64,000 bases of DNA from Chloroflexota bacterium (GCA_009692845.1 SHYK01000005.1:37975-101974); one strand, 5' to 3'; counted from the first letter of the stretch, positions 28,458-38,663 are shown. Notes: generated from the sequence alone by a model not told the origin. Translations and numbers: made by a program.

Positions 28458-29264
28458 CTAGGCGAGGGCGATACCCAGGTCGTCGGCCCAGTCGCGGACT
28501 TGGTCCCAGACAGTCTGGCGGTGCTTCTGCACGCGGCGACCGATCTCAGCGAAGTTAATTCCGACGCACACGTGGAGATAGAGTTGTTCTGCTCCTGACT
28601 TCAGGGCGTCCGGCTCAAAGCTTCTGGACCGCCGTGAAAAGCCGGCGTCACGCAGTTGAGTTTCAATCCTCTCGGCTTGCTCGACGGCCTGCTGCCGAAG
28701 GTCGGCAAACAGCCGATCGAGTTCTTGCGCGAGCCAATCACGGCTCACTGTGTCTGCGGGATAACTCAACAGACCGCCCCCAGGGAGTTGTAAGCGGATG
28801 GTGCGGTCAACCGCCGGATCATCCCACTCGAGAAAGTCAGGGAACAGGTGGGGCTCGGGAAACTGCTCGAAGTACCCGTAGGACATGATAAGGTCACGCG
28901 CCGCGCTAGCCGGCAGCTTCCACTTTTGGGAGAAGGTCTCGATGAGGGCGAAGGCCGGGCGAAAGTAAATGAACTCACTTGAGCTCAAGTGCCGCCGATC
29001 CGCAGAATTGCCATGGTCAGGCGGATCAAGAGGTAGGATGAAGCGCAGCAGCCAGGCTCGTTCCGAGATGCCGGCGGGCGCCAGTCCGTCCACCGCCGAA
29101 AAAAGTGACGAGAGCTCCATGAGGAAATGGCGGTCTTGACTCAGTCGGTCGTAATAAGCTCGCTTTCTCATGAAGTTCAGCGCGCCGTCCGGGAAAAAGC
29201 TTCGATCAGGGGCGGGTGGGTACCTACTCTCGTTGACATAGAAGTCACGGAAGTCGGCAAACAA
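28458..29264 (-). CDS. Hypothetical protein of integrative element, C-terminal HTH-like region
   Basis: TTG start at 29264 preceded by GAGGAGGTG; LHVCVGINFAEIGRRVQKHRQTVWDQVRDWADDL. Confidence 0.6.
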   Translation of the reverse strand: MFADFRDFYVNESRYPPAPDRSFFPDGALNFMRKRAYYDRLSQDRHFLMELSSLFSAVDGLAPAGISERAWLLRFILPLDPPDHGNSADRRHLSSSEFIYFRPAFALIETFSQKWKLPASAARDLIMSYGYFEQFPEPHLFPDFLEWDDPAVDRTIRLQLPGGGLLSYPADTVSRDWLAQELDRLFADLRQQAVEQAERIETQLRDAGFSRRSRSFEPDALKSGAEQLYLHVCVGINFAEIGRRVQKHRQTVWDQVRDWADDLGIALA

Positions 29265-29527
29265 GAAGCACCTCCTCGATGGTGCGAATGAGCCGGGCCC
29301 CGGCGTTCGAGGCTGCCAGGCTTTCGAGGGGTGATCAGCCCCTACCCGGCTTGCTGCCAGTGTAAGCGGAGGGCAACCGCGACGCTGCTGCCTGCTAGGC
29401 CCGGTCGCAATTCTGGATGGAATACCGATGGAATCGCGGCCAGACGGGGCAAGACCGATCACCGGAAATGAGCGGTTCTAGGCACGAAAACGGACCCAAC
29501 GGGACGGGGAAAGACCCCTTCTGGAAA

Positions 29528-29574
29528 CCCACATCCGTGAGGTCAGGGGTTCGAGTCCCTTCTCGCCCACCCAT
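29528..29574 (+). repeat. attR: 3' half of tRNA-Val plus 5 nt, exact copy of 16269-16315
   Basis: 47/47 identity by eye; no 5' tRNA half present. Confidence 0.95.
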
Positions 29575-29585
29575 ATTCAGGCAGC

Positions 29586-29609
29586 AAACGCCCGCGCAAG
29601 CGGGCGTTT
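29586..29609. terminator. Probable original tRNA-Val terminator, now separated from the tRNA
   Basis: aaacgcccgc-gcaa-gcgggcgttt followed by T-rich tract. Confidence 0.8.
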
Positions 29610-29628
29610 TTGTTGCCGCGACGCTGCC

Positions 29629-30612
29629 TCAACTCAGCCGGGTAGCTCCGTACCAGTGCTCCATCCAATAGGCGTCGGTCAAGTGTGAGATCACCACACC
29701 CCGCCTCTCGTCCACGGCGTGGATGAACTGACCGTTCCCCATGTACAGGCCGTTGTGCGACAGCCCCATCACATCGGTGTCCTGGAAGAACACAAGATCA
29801 CCTGGCCGAACCTCGGTCGGATGTGGCCCCGCTTCGTATTGCCCACCAATATCCCGCGGGATAGGCCGCTTGATCGTGTCCTGTACGAAGTACACGAACC
29901 CCGAGCAGTCAAACCCGTCTGGACTTACGCCGCCGTAAACGTAACGCGCGCCAAGGTAGCGTCGGGCCGTCTGGATCGAAGCGGGCGCTCCGTCCGCCGA
30001 TAGCGGCGTCGGACTGATTGGCCCCACTATTGGGGTTGGCCGCGGCCGGGAGGTCGGCTGCGGGGTGACAGTCGGGAACGGCGTGGAGGTGGGAATAGCC
30101 GTTTGGGTCGGGCCCGGCGTAGGCGATGAAGTCGGGCTTGGCGTAGGTGATGGCGTAGGGCTGGGCGCAGGCGTTGGTGTACTCGCAGCCGTCGCACTCG
30201 CCCGATTATTTGGTACCACCAGCGCCTGTCCCTCGACAATCAGATCCGCCGAGTCGAGCCGGTTCATCGCGACGAGCTGTTCCACGCCGGTGCCGAATTG
30301 GTCGGCGATCGCGCCGAGAGTGTCCCCCGCCTGGACGAGGTATCTGGCTTGGTCGCCGCCCGATGCGGGTGCCTGTGCGCGGGCGGGTGCCTCGGACCGC
30401 AGCTTGAGCTCGACGCCGATAACGACGAGGTCGGCGTCCTCGATGCCGTTCAGTTCGATGAGCTTCGCGAGATCGACGCCGGTGCTCAGGGCAATCGCCC
30501 CCAGGCTGTCGCCCGGTGCCACTACGTAGCTAATTCTTTCTGTTTGAGCGCTGGCCGCTCCTGCGTGGATGATTGCCAGGAGGGCCGCGAAGCTCAGGAT
30601 TCCTCGCCGCAT
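29629..30612 (-). CDS. Secreted LysM x2 - P/T-rich linker - NlpC/P60 endopeptidase
   Basis: Signal peptide; YVVAPGDSLGAIALSTGVD and YLVQAGDTLGAIADQFGT; YVYGGVSPDGFDCSGFVYFV...DLVFFQDTD...HNGLYMGNGQFIHA. Confidence 0.93.
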   Translation of the reverse strand: MRRGILSFAALLAIIHAGAASAQTERISYVVAPGDSLGAIALSTGVDLAKLIELNGIEDADLVVIGVELKLRSEAPARAQAPASGGDQARYLVQAGDTLGAIADQFGTGVEQLVAMNRLDSADLIVEGQALVVPNNRASATAASTPTPAPSPTPSPTPSPTSSPTPGPTQTAIPTSTPFPTVTPQPTSRPRPTPIVGPISPTPLSADGAPASIQTARRYLGARYVYGGVSPDGFDCSGFVYFVQDTIKRPIPRDIGGQYEAGPHPTEVRPGDLVFFQDTDVMGLSHNGLYMGNGQFIHAVDERRGVVISHLTDAYWMEHWYGATRLS

Positions 30613-30867
30613 CCCACAAGGATAACCGTTCCGAGTGAGCGGCTGTCGATGCGGCTGCACGCTTTTATACCCCTGTGATAGCAATGTGAGCGGCGGGCAG
30701 TGCCCGCTGCCATAGGCGGAAAGACCTGGCACTCCCCTCAGGGTTGGTCGCGCGGTCCGTTTTGGAAACGTCTGAGCCCGAGCAATTGGCGCGGAGAAAT
30801 AAGTGGTGGAAGTAGCGTAGACTAGGTTCCGAACGCGCTCAAAAAACGGTCAGCCGAGGACGGTCCA

Positions 30868-31110
30868 GTGGTGAAACGTCGAGTCCGCTTCTTTTTTTCG
30901 ACAGATCTCGTGAGCGAGCCGGTAGTCTACCTGCTCGGCAAGGAGTTCGACGTCGTGACCAACATCCGGGGCGGGGAGGTTACCCACGATTCCGGTTGGC
31001 TCTACCTCGAGCTGAGCGGCGAGGATGCGGAGATCGATCGCGCCATCCAATGGACCATCGAGCGAGGCGTCCGGGTCGATCCCATTGAGGGCGACATCAT
31101 CGCGGGCTGA
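30868..31110 (+). CDS. NIL-domain protein
   Basis: RRVRFFFSTDLVSEPVVYLLGKEFDVVTNIRGGEVTHDSGWLYLELSGEDAEIDRAIQW. Confidence 0.8.
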   Translation: MVKRRVRFFFSTDLVSEPVVYLLGKEFDVVTNIRGGEVTHDSGWLYLELSGEDAEIDRAIQWTIERGVRVDPIEGDIIAG

Positions 31111-31298
31111 TAGCTAGGGCGGTCGCCTCGGTTTGCCTTTAGCTGGCGCCGATCTCATCGAGGTTGGCGCCGATGGTTCATCGCCGGTTGGCGTATAACT
31201 GCAACGCTCGCACGATTCCTTGTCTTGTAGCCAAGAGCCGATCGTTCTGGCTGAGGTCGGGGTTCTAGCGGTAGCCAAAATGAAGGGGAGACTAACCC

Positions 31299-32273
31299 AT
31301 GTATAAGGGGCAAAAAGTCGTCGACGTTCATGGCCACATGACCACCCCCGATCGATTCCGCAACTACGCCATGGGGCTCATGAGTATTCGCAGCCCCGGC
31401 ACCGAGCCGCTCAAGATCTCGGACGATGAGCTTGACCACTCGCTCGGGGAGCACGTGACCGCGCTCGACAAGCGCAATATCGACGTGCAGCTCATCAGCC
31501 CCCGCCCGGTCGCCATGCTCCACTGGGAATCGCCCCACATCCAGGAGCAGTGGTGCACGGTCACCAATGATGTCATTGCCCAGACTGTCCGACTGCATCC
31601 GGACCGCTTCGGTGGCATCGCCCAGCTCCCCCAGAGTAATGAGCACGACACCAGCAACTGCACCGCCGAGCTGGAGCGGTGCATGACGACCCTGGGCTTC
31701 GCCGGCGCGGTCCTGAACCCGGATCCGAGCGGTATGCGCGACGTGCCGGGCGTCAACGAGGAGTACTGGTATCCGCTCTATGAAAAGGCCCAGGAGCTGG
31801 ATGCGCCGCTGCTGGTCCATCCGTCGATCACCAAAGACAAGCGAGTTCGGGCGATCCCCCACAATTACCAGATCAACAACGTCTGGGAAGAGTACCTGGC
31901 GACCTTGCTCTACATCGCGACGGATGTCTTCGAGGTTTTCCCTCGCCTAAAGGTCGTGATCTGCCACGCCGGTGGCGCGCTGAGCCGCCACAGGGATTCG
32001 GACATTCGGGACGGTGATCCGCTGCGCAAAGACATCCAGGAGCGCTTCGTCAACAACCTGTTCTTCGACACCTGCGTTTACGACGGCTCCTTCATGCGGG
32101 CGGCCGTCGACCAGAAGGGTGTGGATGCGATGCTGTTTGGCACCGAGATCGGCGCCGCCATGCGTACCGACGTGGTGAGTCTGATCGATGCCCTTCCCTC
32201 CCTGACCGACGAGGACAAGATCAAGATCTTCAACACCAACCCCCGTCGGGTGTACACCCACCTCGAAGTCTGA
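31299..32273 (+). CDS. Amidohydrolase-family (ACMSD-like) metal-dependent hydrolase
   Basis: KVVDVHGHMTTP; PLLVHPS; VVICHAGGALSR; MLFGTEIG. Confidence 0.88.
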   Translation: MYKGQKVVDVHGHMTTPDRFRNYAMGLMSIRSPGTEPLKISDDELDHSLGEHVTALDKRNIDVQLISPRPVAMLHWESPHIQEQWCTVTNDVIAQTVRLHPDRFGGIAQLPQSNEHDTSNCTAELERCMTTLGFAGAVLNPDPSGMRDVPGVNEEYWYPLYEKAQELDAPLLVHPSITKDKRVRAIPHNYQINNVWEEYLATLLYIATDVFEVFPRLKVVICHAGGALSRHRDSDIRDGDPLRKDIQERFVNNLFFDTCVYDGSFMRAAVDQKGVDAMLFGTEIGAAMRTDVVSLIDALPSLTDEDKIKIFNTNPRRVYTHLEV

Positions 32274-32288
32274 GTCGCGGCCTACGAT

Positions 32289-32321
32289 AAGAAAAGGGCC
32301 CGCATGGCGGGCTCTTTTCTT
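32289..32321. terminator. Rho-independent terminator after amidohydrolase
   Basis: aagaaaagggcccgc-atg-gcgggctcttttctt. Confidence 0.85.
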
Positions 32322-32440
32322 TAATCGACGCCGGTTACCGGTCTCCATCTCGATTCCTCAAAGTTTGACGCATTCGCTCCGACCACCTAAGATTCTGTGC
32401 CCCGTAGGCCTCTGGTCTGGCACGTTGCCCTGGATAGCAT

Positions 32441-34207
32441 ATGACTGACGCGGTGCAAGTCGAGCCGATCGCTGTCAGCACGACGATCAGGCCACCCTCG
32501 CACAACCTCAAGAACCTCACTCCTGAGCGGCTCGAGGCACTCCTCCAGATCAGTCTGCATCTTTCACAAGCGCGTGATTTGCCCCAGCTCGCCGAGGAGG
32601 CCCTCCGACGCGCGCTGGATTTCAGTGACTGCGAATCGGGGTCCATCATGCTGCTCACCGAAGATGGGTCCCGACTCAGAATTGTGGCTGCGGTGGGGCT
32701 GGCACCCGAGGTGGGAGATCGGTATTACCCCGCCCACGCCGGGGTGACTGGAATCGCGATGAATGCCCGACAGCCGGTCTTCCTCCGGGGTAACGATATG
32801 AATGTTGACGTGAAGGGGAAGCGGTCGAGCGCAGCATCCCGCGAGGAAGCACCCTCGGTTTGCGTGCCCCTGATCACGCCGCAGCAGCACGTGCTGGGTA
32901 CCTTGAACTTGACGCCCAGCCGGACTCCATTGACCTCCTCGAGGAGGATTCGGCCGTCCTGGACGCGATGGCTCGGCAGCTGGCCGTCCTGCTCGAAAAC
33001 ATGATGCTGCGGCAGGAGCTCGAGGACCACGTTGAGGAGCTTGTCGCGCTCTACCGAGCCAGTCACCTCATCGTGACGGGCCACGAAGAGGAAGATGCCC
33101 TCGAAGTCATGCTTCACATTGTGGCCCAGGCCCTTGCGGCGTCTTCAGCCAGCATATTCGAGCTTGGCCCTGATGGCTCACTCCACGGCATAGCGGCCTT
33201 CCGGTCGGAAGCGGGAGCCCCCCGGACCCGCCGGGAGCGGCCCCAATCCGATCCCTTGCTCATTCAGCGGGCGATCTCAGAAGCGGCCATCGTGCCCTTC
33301 GGTCGGTGGCCCGGGCAGAAACCCACCCACGCCAAGAGTAGCTATGGCTGGTTGGCGGCCCTCCAGTCCGGCCCAAAGGTCATCGGGCTGCTGGAAATAG
33401 GCCTGAGCACGGGGGGGCCGTCCATGCCATTTTCGTCCCGCCGGTTGGCCGGGCTGGTGAATCAGGTGGCCCTCTCCCTTGCCCACACCCGAGCGCTCGA
33501 TACTGCGCTGACTCGCGAGCGACAGCTGGGCCTCTTGCTCGATCGGCTGATCGCAGTCGAAGAAGACGAGCGTCTCCGAGTAGCCCATGAGATTCACGAT
33601 GGGCTGGCCCAAATGGTGGCCGGTGCCCACCAGAGCCTCCAACACGTCCATGATTCTCTAGATCTGGATCCCGCTGGACTCGGAAAGGAATTCGACCGCG
33701 GCCTCGAAATCTTGCGTCAGGCGTTGGCCGAAGTGCGGAGGGTCATTGCGGGTCTGAGGCCACTGGGTCTCGAAGATTTTGGACTCGCCACCGCGGTGCG
33801 CGAGCATCTCACCCTGCTCCAGAACCAGCTGGGGTGGGATGCGGAGCTCCTCACCCGCCTGCGCACCCCGCGATTACCGGTTCCGGTGGAGGTCGGTCTG
33901 TACCGAATTGCTCAAGAAGCGCTCAACAACGCGGCCAAGCACGCCCAAACACCCAAAGTGCGGGTGCGGCTGGAGGAACACGAGACCGGGATCGTGCTCG
34001 AGGTGCGGGACTATGGGCGCGGCTTCCAGGTGGAGGAGACCCGCAACGGCCATGGGTCGCGGGATAGAGTGGGACTGGCCGGCATGGAGGAACGCGCCAA
34101 GCTGCTTGGCGGCACCTGTCGGGTCATCTCGACCCCCGGGAACGGGACCCGGGTGCGGGTCGAGCTACCCCCCGCAAGAGCTATCGATGAACGGGACCGA
34201 CGGGTGA
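32441..34207 (+). pseudogene. GAF-domain sensor histidine kinase (HisKA_3/HATPase) with single-nucleotide frameshift
   Basis: First ORF GAF (ALDFSDCESGSIMLL...) joins second ORF (QPDSIDLLEEDSAVLDAMARQLAVLLEN...EDERLRVAHEIHDGLAQ...RIAQEALNNAAKHA) only via a frame change near 32911. Confidence 0.82.
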
Positions 34208-35089
34208 TCCTGGTCGGGCGCGATGACCTTCCCGCGGCCCCACTCGTCGCTCGTCCGATCGCCATTGGTGTCCCCCGGGCTGAAGGTCTTCGCTGGAGCG
34301 GTACAGGGGCCAGCCGTTGTACACGACCTGACGACGTCCGTCGGCACGGGTCTTGCTGGTCAGCTTGCCGGGCAAATAGATGGACCCCGCGGGATTCCCG
34401 GGCACCACGAGGGGAGGCCACACTTTTGAGCAGCCATCAGCGTCCCGGCAGTCGGGCACTGCATCGTCGTCAGAGATAAAGAGATAGAGGGTCTTGCCGG
34501 TGGCATCGGTGAGAACCGGGTCTTGCCCATAGTTGGCTGCCAGCAGAATCTGAGTTCCGGGTCGGTCATTGACGACCGCTACCTGCCAGAGACCTGCCGC
34601 CTGACCCTGTCCGCTGGTGTCTCCGGGCTGGCGGTCGCCGGAGAAAGTGTACAGTGGCCAACCGTGATAGGTGATCTGCAAACCGCCATCGCTTCGTGCA
34701 AGGCCGCCGAGGTCGAGATCGAGGCCGTTCGGTGATTGGATCGCTCCATCAGGGCTGAGGAGCGGGGGCCAGGTGGCGACCGGTCCGCTGAAATTGACGC
34801 TTTCGTTCGGGGCGTCGCCTCGGTAGATATAGAGAGTCCGCCCGTCCGGGCGGGTCAAGATTGCCCCAAGGTTGCCCGCTTGGCGGGTGCCGACCGACGG
34901 CTGCGTCGGGGCCGCTTGAGGGCGTGAAGTGGCTCCGGCCGGTGCTCCCGGACGAGTCGTCGCTCCCACCGGAGAGCCGACGTCCGCCTGGGTCGGGCGC
35001 GCAGCAGCCCGCCCCGGGGAGCTGGGAGCACAGCCGCTCAATAGAATGAAGGCGCTAAGGCTCATCGCGGCGGCGTTCACATATTTCAT
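34165..35089 (-). pseudogene. Lipoprotein with 'secreted repeat' (Lipoprotein_15-like) units, frameshifted near the 3' end
   Basis: Lipobox LSGCAPSS; repeats GRTLYIYRGD..., YHGWPLYTFSGDRQPGDTSGQG, GKTLYLFISDD..., YNGWPLYRSSEDLQPG then DTNGDRTSDEWGRGKVIAPDQ in another frame. Confidence 0.82.
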
Positions 35090-35311
35090 TTGATGCAACC
35101 TTCATAAGTTACCGTAGGGAGCCACGGGTACCTTGGTGAGAGTAGGTGGGGGAGGAAGAACTTGGAGGTGACGATTGCTATGATGCGGGCTGGCGGGCTT
35201 GGTTGGCTAGTTGGTTCTGAGCTTGGTGGTCGATTCCGTCGCAACTCGCCTCGGTGGATCAGGATCCTGGATATTGACGGCCACGCTGCCGTGCCAGGGA
35301 GAAGGTGAGGA

Positions 35312-36343
35312 TTGGCGCTAACGTTGGGACGGGGAGACCGAAAGGGTGCCACGGTCACTTTTGAGCATGCCAGCAAGTACTACGGCGCGAGCCCGGGCCC
35401 TTCCCCCGCCGTCGATGACCTTTCCCTGCAAGTCGAGCCGGGCGAGGTCTGCGTCCTGGTGGGCCCGAGCGGTTGCGGGAAGACCACCAGTCTGAAAATG
35501 GTCAACCGTCTGGTCGAGCCGTCCAGCGGCCGAGTTCTTATTGATGGGACCGATGTGGCGGCCGTGGATGCCGTGAGCCTGCGGCGATCGGTGGGCTACG
35601 TGATCCAGCAGGTCGGGCTCTTTCCGCACCAGACGGTGGCCGAAAATGTCGGAACGGTGCCAAAGCTGCTTGGTTGGCCGAGGGCGCGCATCAACGCCCG
35701 GATAGATGAGCTGATGGACCTGGTGGGGCTCGATCCCGATCAGATGCGCAACCGGTACCCGGCTCAGCTCTCTGGGGGCGAGCGGCAACGGGTCGGGTTG
35801 GCCCGCGCGATGGCTGCCGAGCCACCAGTCATGCTGATGGACGAGCCTTTTGCCGCGGTCGATCCGCTGGTCCGTGAGCGGCTGCAGGATGAGCTCCTGC
35901 GAATCCAGAGGCAACTTGGGACCACCGTGCTCTTTGTCACCCACGACATCAACGAGGCGCTCAAGATGGGCACCCGGGTTGCCGTGATGGAGCAAGGGGG
36001 CCACCTGGCCCAATACAGCCCCCCCGCCGAAATCCTGGCTCGACCCGCCACCGAATACGTCGCCCGTTTTGTCGGTGCTGACCGGGCGCTCAAGAGCCTC
36101 GCCCTTCGAACTCTTGGGCAGATGGACCTGGAAGCTCGTAGGGGATCTGCCGAGATCCAGGACCAGAGTATCAGTCTCGGAGCTGATCAAACGGTGCGAG
36201 ATGCGCTCTCGGCTTTGCTCGCCGCCGGGCGTGCGGAGGGACCGGTTTTTGGCAGCGACGGCCGATTCCTGGGGTTTTTCACCCTCGACGCTCTGGTCAA
36301 GAGCTTTGTTCGGGAGCCCGAATCGAGTGGGAATTCAACTTGA
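35312..36343 (+). CDS. opuCA: Glycine betaine/osmoprotectant ABC transporter ATP-binding protein
   Basis: VLVGPSGCGKTTSLKMVNRL; LSGGERQRVGLARAMA; CBS-like C-terminus. Confidence 0.93.
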   Translation: MALTLGRGDRKGATVTFEHASKYYGASPGPSPAVDDLSLQVEPGEVCVLVGPSGCGKTTSLKMVNRLVEPSSGRVLIDGTDVAAVDAVSLRRSVGYVIQQVGLFPHQTVAENVGTVPKLLGWPRARINARIDELMDLVGLDPDQMRNRYPAQLSGGERQRVGLARAMAAEPPVMLMDEPFAAVDPLVRERLQDELLRIQRQLGTTVLFVTHDINEALKMGTRVAVMEQGGHLAQYSPPAEILARPATEYVARFVGADRALKSLALRTLGQMDLEARRGSAEIQDQSISLGADQTVRDALSALLAAGRAEGPVFGSDGRFLGFFTLDALVKSFVREPESSGNST

Positions 36344-36996
36344 ACCCGGGTGAGCCGCTGATACGCTGGGATTGGGTCTGGGCGCACACCTCAGATATCG
36401 GCCAACGAGTGGCAGAGCATTGCGTGCTGGCCGGCATCGCCGTGCTGTTCGGGTTCTTGCTGGCATTCGGGCTGGCCATACTGATTCGACAACAGCCGCT
36501 GACGTACGAGCCGATCACCTGGGTAGCTGGGGTGATCTATACCGTCCCCAGCTTGGCTCTGTTCGCGCTCCTGATCCCGTTCACGGGCCTTTCGCTCATG
36601 ACGGCGGAAATCGGGCTGATCGGCTACACCCAGGTTATCCTGGTGCGCAACATCGTGAGCGGCCTGCGTTCGGTGGCGCCGGATATTCGGGAGGCGGCCA
36701 TTGGGATGGGTTGCACGTCGCAGCAATTGCTCTGGAGGGTTGAGCTACCGCTGGCGCTACCCATCATCGTCGCTGGGCTGCGCGTCACTACGGTCTCAAC
36801 GATCGGGCTGACCACGGTGACGGCTTTGATTGGTCAAGGCGGGCTGGGCTTCTTGATCCTGGACGGCATCCAGCGTTTCTTCAGCACACCCCTGCTGGTG
36901 GGAGCGTTCCTGTCAGTGCTGTTGGCGATCGGGGCTGATCTTCTTCTGGTGTTCGTGGAGCGGCTGAGCAGTCCCTGGAAGCGAGCCATAGTTTGA
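36340..36996 (+). CDS. opuCB: Osmoprotectant ABC transporter permease
   Basis: GVIYTVPSLALFALLIPFTGLSLMTAEIGLIGYTQVILVRNIVSGLRSVAPDIREAA. Confidence 0.9.
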   Translation: MNPGEPLIRWDWVWAHTSDIGQRVAEHCVLAGIAVLFGFLLAFGLAILIRQQPLTYEPITWVAGVIYTVPSLALFALLIPFTGLSLMTAEIGLIGYTQVILVRNIVSGLRSVAPDIREAAIGMGCTSQQLLWRVELPLALPIIVAGLRVTTVSTIGLTTVTALIGQGGLGFLILDGIQRFFSTPLLVGAFLSVLLAIGADLLLVFVERLSSPWKRAIV

Positions 36997-37712
36997 ATTT
37001 CCTGATCGGCGTTGGCGCCTGGCTAGTAGGTCCGGCTCACTGGCAGGGCGGGGATGGCATCCCGGTCCGTGTCATGGAGCATTTGTCGATGTCGGTCGCC
37101 GCGTGGGCTGTCGCGCTCTGTCTGGCCTTGCCGTTGGGCCTTTTCCTCGGCCATACCGGTCGCGGTGGGGGCGTCGCAATCAATGTCGCCAACATCGCGC
37201 GGGCGATCCCGTCCCTGGCGGTTTTGTCTCTCTCGCTTCCACTCGCGTTTGGATTGGGACTGGGGCTCGGATTCTGGCCAACGGTGATCGCCTTGGTGCC
37301 ATTGGGCATCCCGCCGATCCTTATCAATACCTACACCGCGATCCGCAGTGTCGACAAAGACATCGTCGAGGCGGCCCGGGGGATGGGTATGGATGGGTGG
37401 CAGGTACTCCGTCAGGCCGAAGTACCCACCGGTGCGCCGGTCATCCTGACCGGACTTCGAACCGCCGCGGTTACGATTGTGGCGACCGCAACTCTCGGGG
37501 CGATCGTGGCCAGTGGTGGACTGGGTAGGTATCTGGTCGATGGTTTGGCTCGGCAGGATGAAACGCGGCTGTTCGTCGGGGCGCTATTGGTGGCAATTCT
37601 GGCGATGCTGACTGAAGGGGCCTTCGCCTGGTTGGGCAAGGCGGTGGTGTCCCCGGGATTGCAGCAGGCTGGGCGCCACGACCAGGAGCCATGGATGATG
37701 TGGACAGGATAG
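36993..37712 (+). CDS. opuCD: Osmoprotectant ABC transporter permease
   Basis: IARAIPSLAVLSLSLPL...PILINTYTAIRSVDKDIVEAARGMGMDGWQVLRQAEVPTGAPVILTGLRTAAV. Confidence 0.9.
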   Translation: MNFLIGVGAWLVGPAHWQGGDGIPVRVMEHLSMSVAAWAVALCLALPLGLFLGHTGRGGGVAINVANIARAIPSLAVLSLSLPLAFGLGLGLGFWPTVIALVPLGIPPILINTYTAIRSVDKDIVEAARGMGMDGWQVLRQAEVPTGAPVILTGLRTAAVTIVATATLGAIVASGGLGRYLVDGLARQDETRLFVGALLVAILAMLTEGAFAWLGKAVVSPGLQQAGRHDQEPWMMWTG

Positions 37713-37754
37713 TTGCTGTATCCTCTCGGCGGTGAACAACGATAAGGAGGAACA

Positions 37755-38663
37755 GTGAATCGAACTCGCGCACTCGGCCTCATATTGCTCGCGGCTGCCT
37801 TTATGGTTGCCTGCACGTCTTCCGCACCGTCCGGACCGAAGCCAAAGGTCATCATGGGCTCGGCCAATTTCGGAGAGCAGGTCGTGCTGGGCGAGATTTA
37901 CGCTCAGGCGCTCGAAGCGAATGGATACACCGTCGATCGCAAGCTCAACCTGGGCAGTCGAGAGATTGTGGCGCCTGCGCTCGAGAAGGGCGAGATCAAT
38001 GTCTATCCGGAGTATCTGGCGACCTATCTCACCTTCGTGACCAAGGACCCAAATCAAGCCTCCCCCGATCCTAAGGCTACGGCTCAGAAGCTGGCGGATG
38101 CCGTGAAGGGCAAGGGGATCAGCGTTCTGGACTTCGCCGCGGCCCAGGATCAGAATGTGTTCGTGGTTACCAAGGCAACCGCTGACAAATATGGACTCAA
38201 AAACGTAAGTGACCTCTCGAAGGCCAACGGGCAGTTGGTTCTGGGTGGTCCCCCCGAATGCCCTGATCGCCCGTTCTGTGGGAAGGGCCTGAAGGATAAG
38301 TACGGGCTAACTTTCAAGGACTTCAAGGCGCTCGACGTCGGCGGGCCGATCACCATTCAGTCGCTCGAAGGCAACCAGATCGACGTTGGGCTGCTCTTCA
38401 CAACCAACCCTCAGATTGGGATCAAGGGTTTCGTCGCGCTGAACGACGACAAGGGCCTGCAGCAGGCCGACAATATCGTGCCGGTGGTGCGGACAGATCT
38501 GTTGAACTCGGCACCCGCTGATTTCAAGTCCACGCTCAACAACGTCAGCTCTAAGCTGAGCACGGTGGAGCTGATGAACCTGAACAAGGCACTCGACATC
38601 GATAAGACGGACGCCAAGGTGGCAGCGGCCGCCTGGCTCAAGAAGCAGGGCATCGTCAAATAA
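37755..38663 (+). CDS. opuCC: Osmoprotectant ABC transporter substrate-binding lipoprotein
   Basis: Lipobox FMVACTSS; VIMGSANFGEQVVLGEIYAQALEANGYTVDRKLNLGSREIVAPALEKGEINVYPEYLATYL. Confidence 0.93.
   Translation: MNRTRALGLILLAAAFMVACTSSAPSGPKPKVIMGSANFGEQVVLGEIYAQALEANGYTVDRKLNLGSREIVAPALEKGEINVYPEYLATYLTFVTKDPNQASPDPKATAQKLADAVKGKGISVLDFAAAQDQNVFVVTKATADKYGLKNVSDLSKANGQLVLGGPPECPDRPFCGKGLKDKYGLTFKDFKALDVGGPITIQSLEGNQIDVGLLFTTNPQIGIKGFVALNDDKGLQQADNIVPVVRTDLLNSAPADFKSTLNNVSSKLSTVELMNLNKALDIDKTDAKVAAAAWLKKQGIVK

Larger units (their letters stand above)
16269..29574. mobile_element. Integrative element inserted in the tRNA-Val gene (approx. 13.3 kb)
   Basis: Exact 47-bp direct repeat cccacatccgtgaggtcaggggttcgagtcccttctcgcccacccat at 16269-16315 and 29528-29574; tyrosine integrase adjacent to tRNA; matched sub-terminal repeats. 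Confidence 0.93.

Noticed and set aside
31144-31190. Short direct repeats ggcgccgat upstream of the amidohydrolase
   Set aside because: Only two short imperfect copies; no clear regulatory logic.
32441-33004. Two independent sensor genes instead of one kinase
   Set aside because: The GAF domain ends mid-fold in the first ORF and resumes in the second ORF in another frame at the same position.
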